From Fischerella sp. (GTDB lineage Bacteria; Cyanobacteriota; Cyanobacteriia; Cyanobacteriales; Nostocaceae): 15,283 nt of DNA. The DNA lies in the NCBI GenBank assembly GCA_026419705.1, contig JANZYY010000056.1, positions 1 to 15,283 of the forward strand, written 5' to 3'. A program made the translations under genes and the position numbers. This document shows, in pieces, positions 13,701-15,283 of this stretch. The first letter of the stretch is position 1. Each line of letters starts with the position of its first letter. Under the pieces are notes generated by a model. The model saw nothing but the letters and a program-made list of their open reading frames with translations. It was not told the origin of the DNA and did not search any database.

Positions 13701-15283
13701 TTAATTAGTCAGAGCAAATGGCGGATATTGCTGCAACACATGCTTTAAATACTGACCAGTATACGACTTAGGATTCTGTGCTACTTCTTCTGGTGTACCT
13801 ATAGCAATAACTTCTCCACCTTTGTCGCCACCTTCTGGTCCTAAATCTATTACCCAATCAGCACAACGAATTACATCTAAATTGTGTTCAATCACTAATA
13901 TTGAATTACCTTTATCTACCAACCTTTGTAGTACGTCCAACAATTTGTGGACATCGTAAAACGATAATCCTGTTGTTGGTTCATCGATTAAATAAAGTGT
14001 TTTTCCTGTCGCGCGGCGTGATAGTTCTGTGGCTAATTTCACCCGTTGCGCTTCTCCACCAGATAAGGTGGTTGCAGGTTGTCCCAGGTGAATATAACCT
14101 AACCCCACATCTACTAACGTTTGCAGGCGAGTGAGAGCTTTAGGAATATTTTGGAAAAACTCCAAAGCTTCTTCAACGGTCATATTCAAAACATCAGCAA
14201 TAGACTTGCCTTTGTACTTTACTTGCAATGTTTCGCGGTTATATCTTGCACCTTTACACACTTCACACTGCACGTAAACATCTGGCAAAAAATTCATTTC
14301 AATGACATTCACGCCTTGTCCGCCGCAAGCCTCGCAACGTCCACCTTTGACGTTGAAAGAAAATTGTCCTGGTTTGTAACCCCTGGCTTTAGCTTCTACT
14401 GTTTGAGAAAAAACTTCGCGAATGACATCGAAGACACCTGTATAAGTTGCTGGGTTAGAACGTGGGGTTCTACCAATGGGAGATTGATCGATGACTATGG
14501 CTTTATCAATGACATTTAGTCCTTTAATTGCATCGATTTCTTTCGGAAAAGGAACTTTACGAGTGAGATGGTGTTGTAGTGCTGGGTAGAGTAATTCGTT
14601 AATTAAGGTCGATTTTCCAGAACCAGAAACACCCGTGACAGCAACAAGTTTACCCAGTGGAATTTCCACATCTATATTTTTGAGGTTGTTACGATGGGCG
14701 TTTTTGATCGTCAAACTCAGTCCATTTCCTTCTCTTCTGGTTGCAGGAGTTTGAATTACTTGTCTTCCCGACAAATAGGCGCCTGTCAGCGAATTTTCCG
14801 CTTCTAGCAATGTCTGCAAATTACCTTGGGCGATAATATTTCCGCCGTGAATTCCCGCACCCGGGCCAATATCAACTATATAATCAGCAGTACGAATTGT
14901 TTCTTCATCATGTTCTACCACAATTAATGTATTGCCCAAATCGCGCAATTTAGTTAAAGTTCGCAGCAATCGCCCATTATCTCGTTGATGCAATCCGATA
15001 CTCGGTTCATCTAAAACGTATAATACTCCAGTCAATCCAGAACCGATTTGTGTTGCCAAACGAATTCGCTGTGCTTCTCCACCAGAAAGGGTCATCGCCG
15101 GACGGTCAAGGGTTAAATAATCTAACCCGACATCTAAGAGAAATTGCAATCTTGACTTGATTTCTCTTAATACTAAATCGGCAATTTGCATTTGGCGATC
15201 GCTCAACTTTAACCGATCAATTCTCTCTCGACATTCCCGAATTGACTCTCCTGTCAAATCCAAAATTCTATACTGTCCCAACC
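13701..15283 (-). CDS. uvrA: Excinuclease ABC subunit A, C-terminal part (window-truncated)
   Basis: UvrA recognises bulky DNA lesions with UvrB in nucleotide excision repair. The visible 527 or so codons are the C-terminal half; the frame continues off the right edge, and the apparent first Met is only a TTG leucine codon. Residues below are counted from that codon. They show the first ABC signature LSGGEAQR (65-72) with Walker B LYVLDEPSIGL, the second Walker A GVSGSGKST (217-225), the zinc-finger Cys residues 316, 319, 339 and 342 (CEAC...CEVC), the second signature LSGGEAQR (406-413) and Walker B LYLIDEPTTGL. The stop is at 13701-13703. No lesion is seen. The first ATP-binding half and the UvrB-interacting region lie outside the window. 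Confidence 0.97.
   Translation of the reverse strand, partial: LGQYRILDLTGESIRECRERIDRLKLSDRQMQIADLVLREIKSRLQFLLDVGLDYLTLDRPAMTLSGGEAQRIRLATQIGSGLTGVLYVLDEPSIGLHQRDNGRLLRTLTKLRDLGNTLIVVEHDEETIRTADYIVDIGPGAGIHGGNIIAQGNLQTLLEAENSLTGAYLSGRQVIQTPATRREGNGLSLTIKNAHRNNLKNIDVEIPLGKLVAVTGVSGSGKSTLINELLYPALQHHLTRKVPFPKEIDAIKGLNVIDKAIVIDQSPIGRTPRSNPATYTGVFDVIREVFSQTVEAKARGYKPGQFSFNVKGGRCEACGGQGVNVIEMNFLPDVYVQCEVCKGARYNRETLQVKYKGKSIADVLNMTVEEALEFFQNIPKALTRLQTLVDVGLGYIHLGQPATTLSGGEAQRVKLATELSRRATGKTLYLIDEPTTGLSFYDVHKLLDVLQRLVDKGNSILVIEHNLDVIRCADWVIDLGPEGGDKGGEVIAIGTPEEVAQNPKSYTGQYLKHVLQQYPPFALTN

Noticed and set aside
13901..14519. Two + strand ORFs of 77 and 132 codons inside uvrA
   Set aside because: They are antisense to an intact, strongly conserved uvrA frame and show no recognisable protein features.
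1..15283. tRNA, rRNA or tmRNA genes
   Set aside because: No T-loop, acceptor-stem pattern or rRNA-like block was recognised on either strand by eye; a tRNAscan or Infernal run would be needed to be certain.

Overview
The window comes from a cyanobacterium, most likely a filamentous, Nostocales-type one. About ten copies of the cyanobacterial HIP1 octamer GCGATCGC are scattered through it. PetH carries an N-terminal phycobilisome-linker (CpcD-like) domain. There is a thylakoid CAAD-domain protein, a Calvin-cycle phosphoribulokinase with cyanobacterial-type cysteine pairs, and intergenic TTGTTG/TAGTGGT-type repeats and palindromes of the kind common in these genomes. The assignment rests on sequence features only; no species is claimed.

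Layout. Positions 1-587: long non-coding leader. 588-1016 (+): CAAD membrane protein, convergent with a three-SLH-repeat envelope protein (1139-2137, -); a 12-bp perfect hairpin lies between them. Upstream of the SLH gene on the same strand are hom (homoserine dehydrogenase with ACT domain, 2363-3664) and petH (ferredoxin-NADP reductase, 3810-5129). petH has a nested hairpin in its leader and a well-formed second start at codon 133. A gap of about 1.3 kb between divergent petH and prk holds a possible 66-aa gene and a nested inverted-repeat element. Then come prk (6402-7406, +) with a good intrinsic terminator, a 348-nt gap with a candidate folded RNA, a 29-codon ORF and a leader hairpin, metK (7755-9017, +), a DUF1232 membrane protein (9062-9445, +) and an orphan sensor histidine kinase (9895-11628, +).

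Positions 11.7-13.5 kb are an AT-rich accessory patch. It contains a fragment resembling the C-terminus of a HigA-type antitoxin and a decayed DUF262-HNH (GmrSD-like) putative defence nuclease. The nuclease has an in-frame stop, a frameshift and an apparently substituted HNH histidine. The window ends inside uvrA (13701 to beyond 15283, -), of which only the C-terminal half is visible.

Functionally, petH supplies NADPH and prk consumes ATP to regenerate the Rubisco substrate. hom and metK belong to the aspartate-to-methionine/SAM route. They are separate transcription units rather than one operon. I found no intact novel multi-gene system. The most interesting signals are regulatory (the petH and metK leaders) and the eroded defence/toxin-antitoxin patch.
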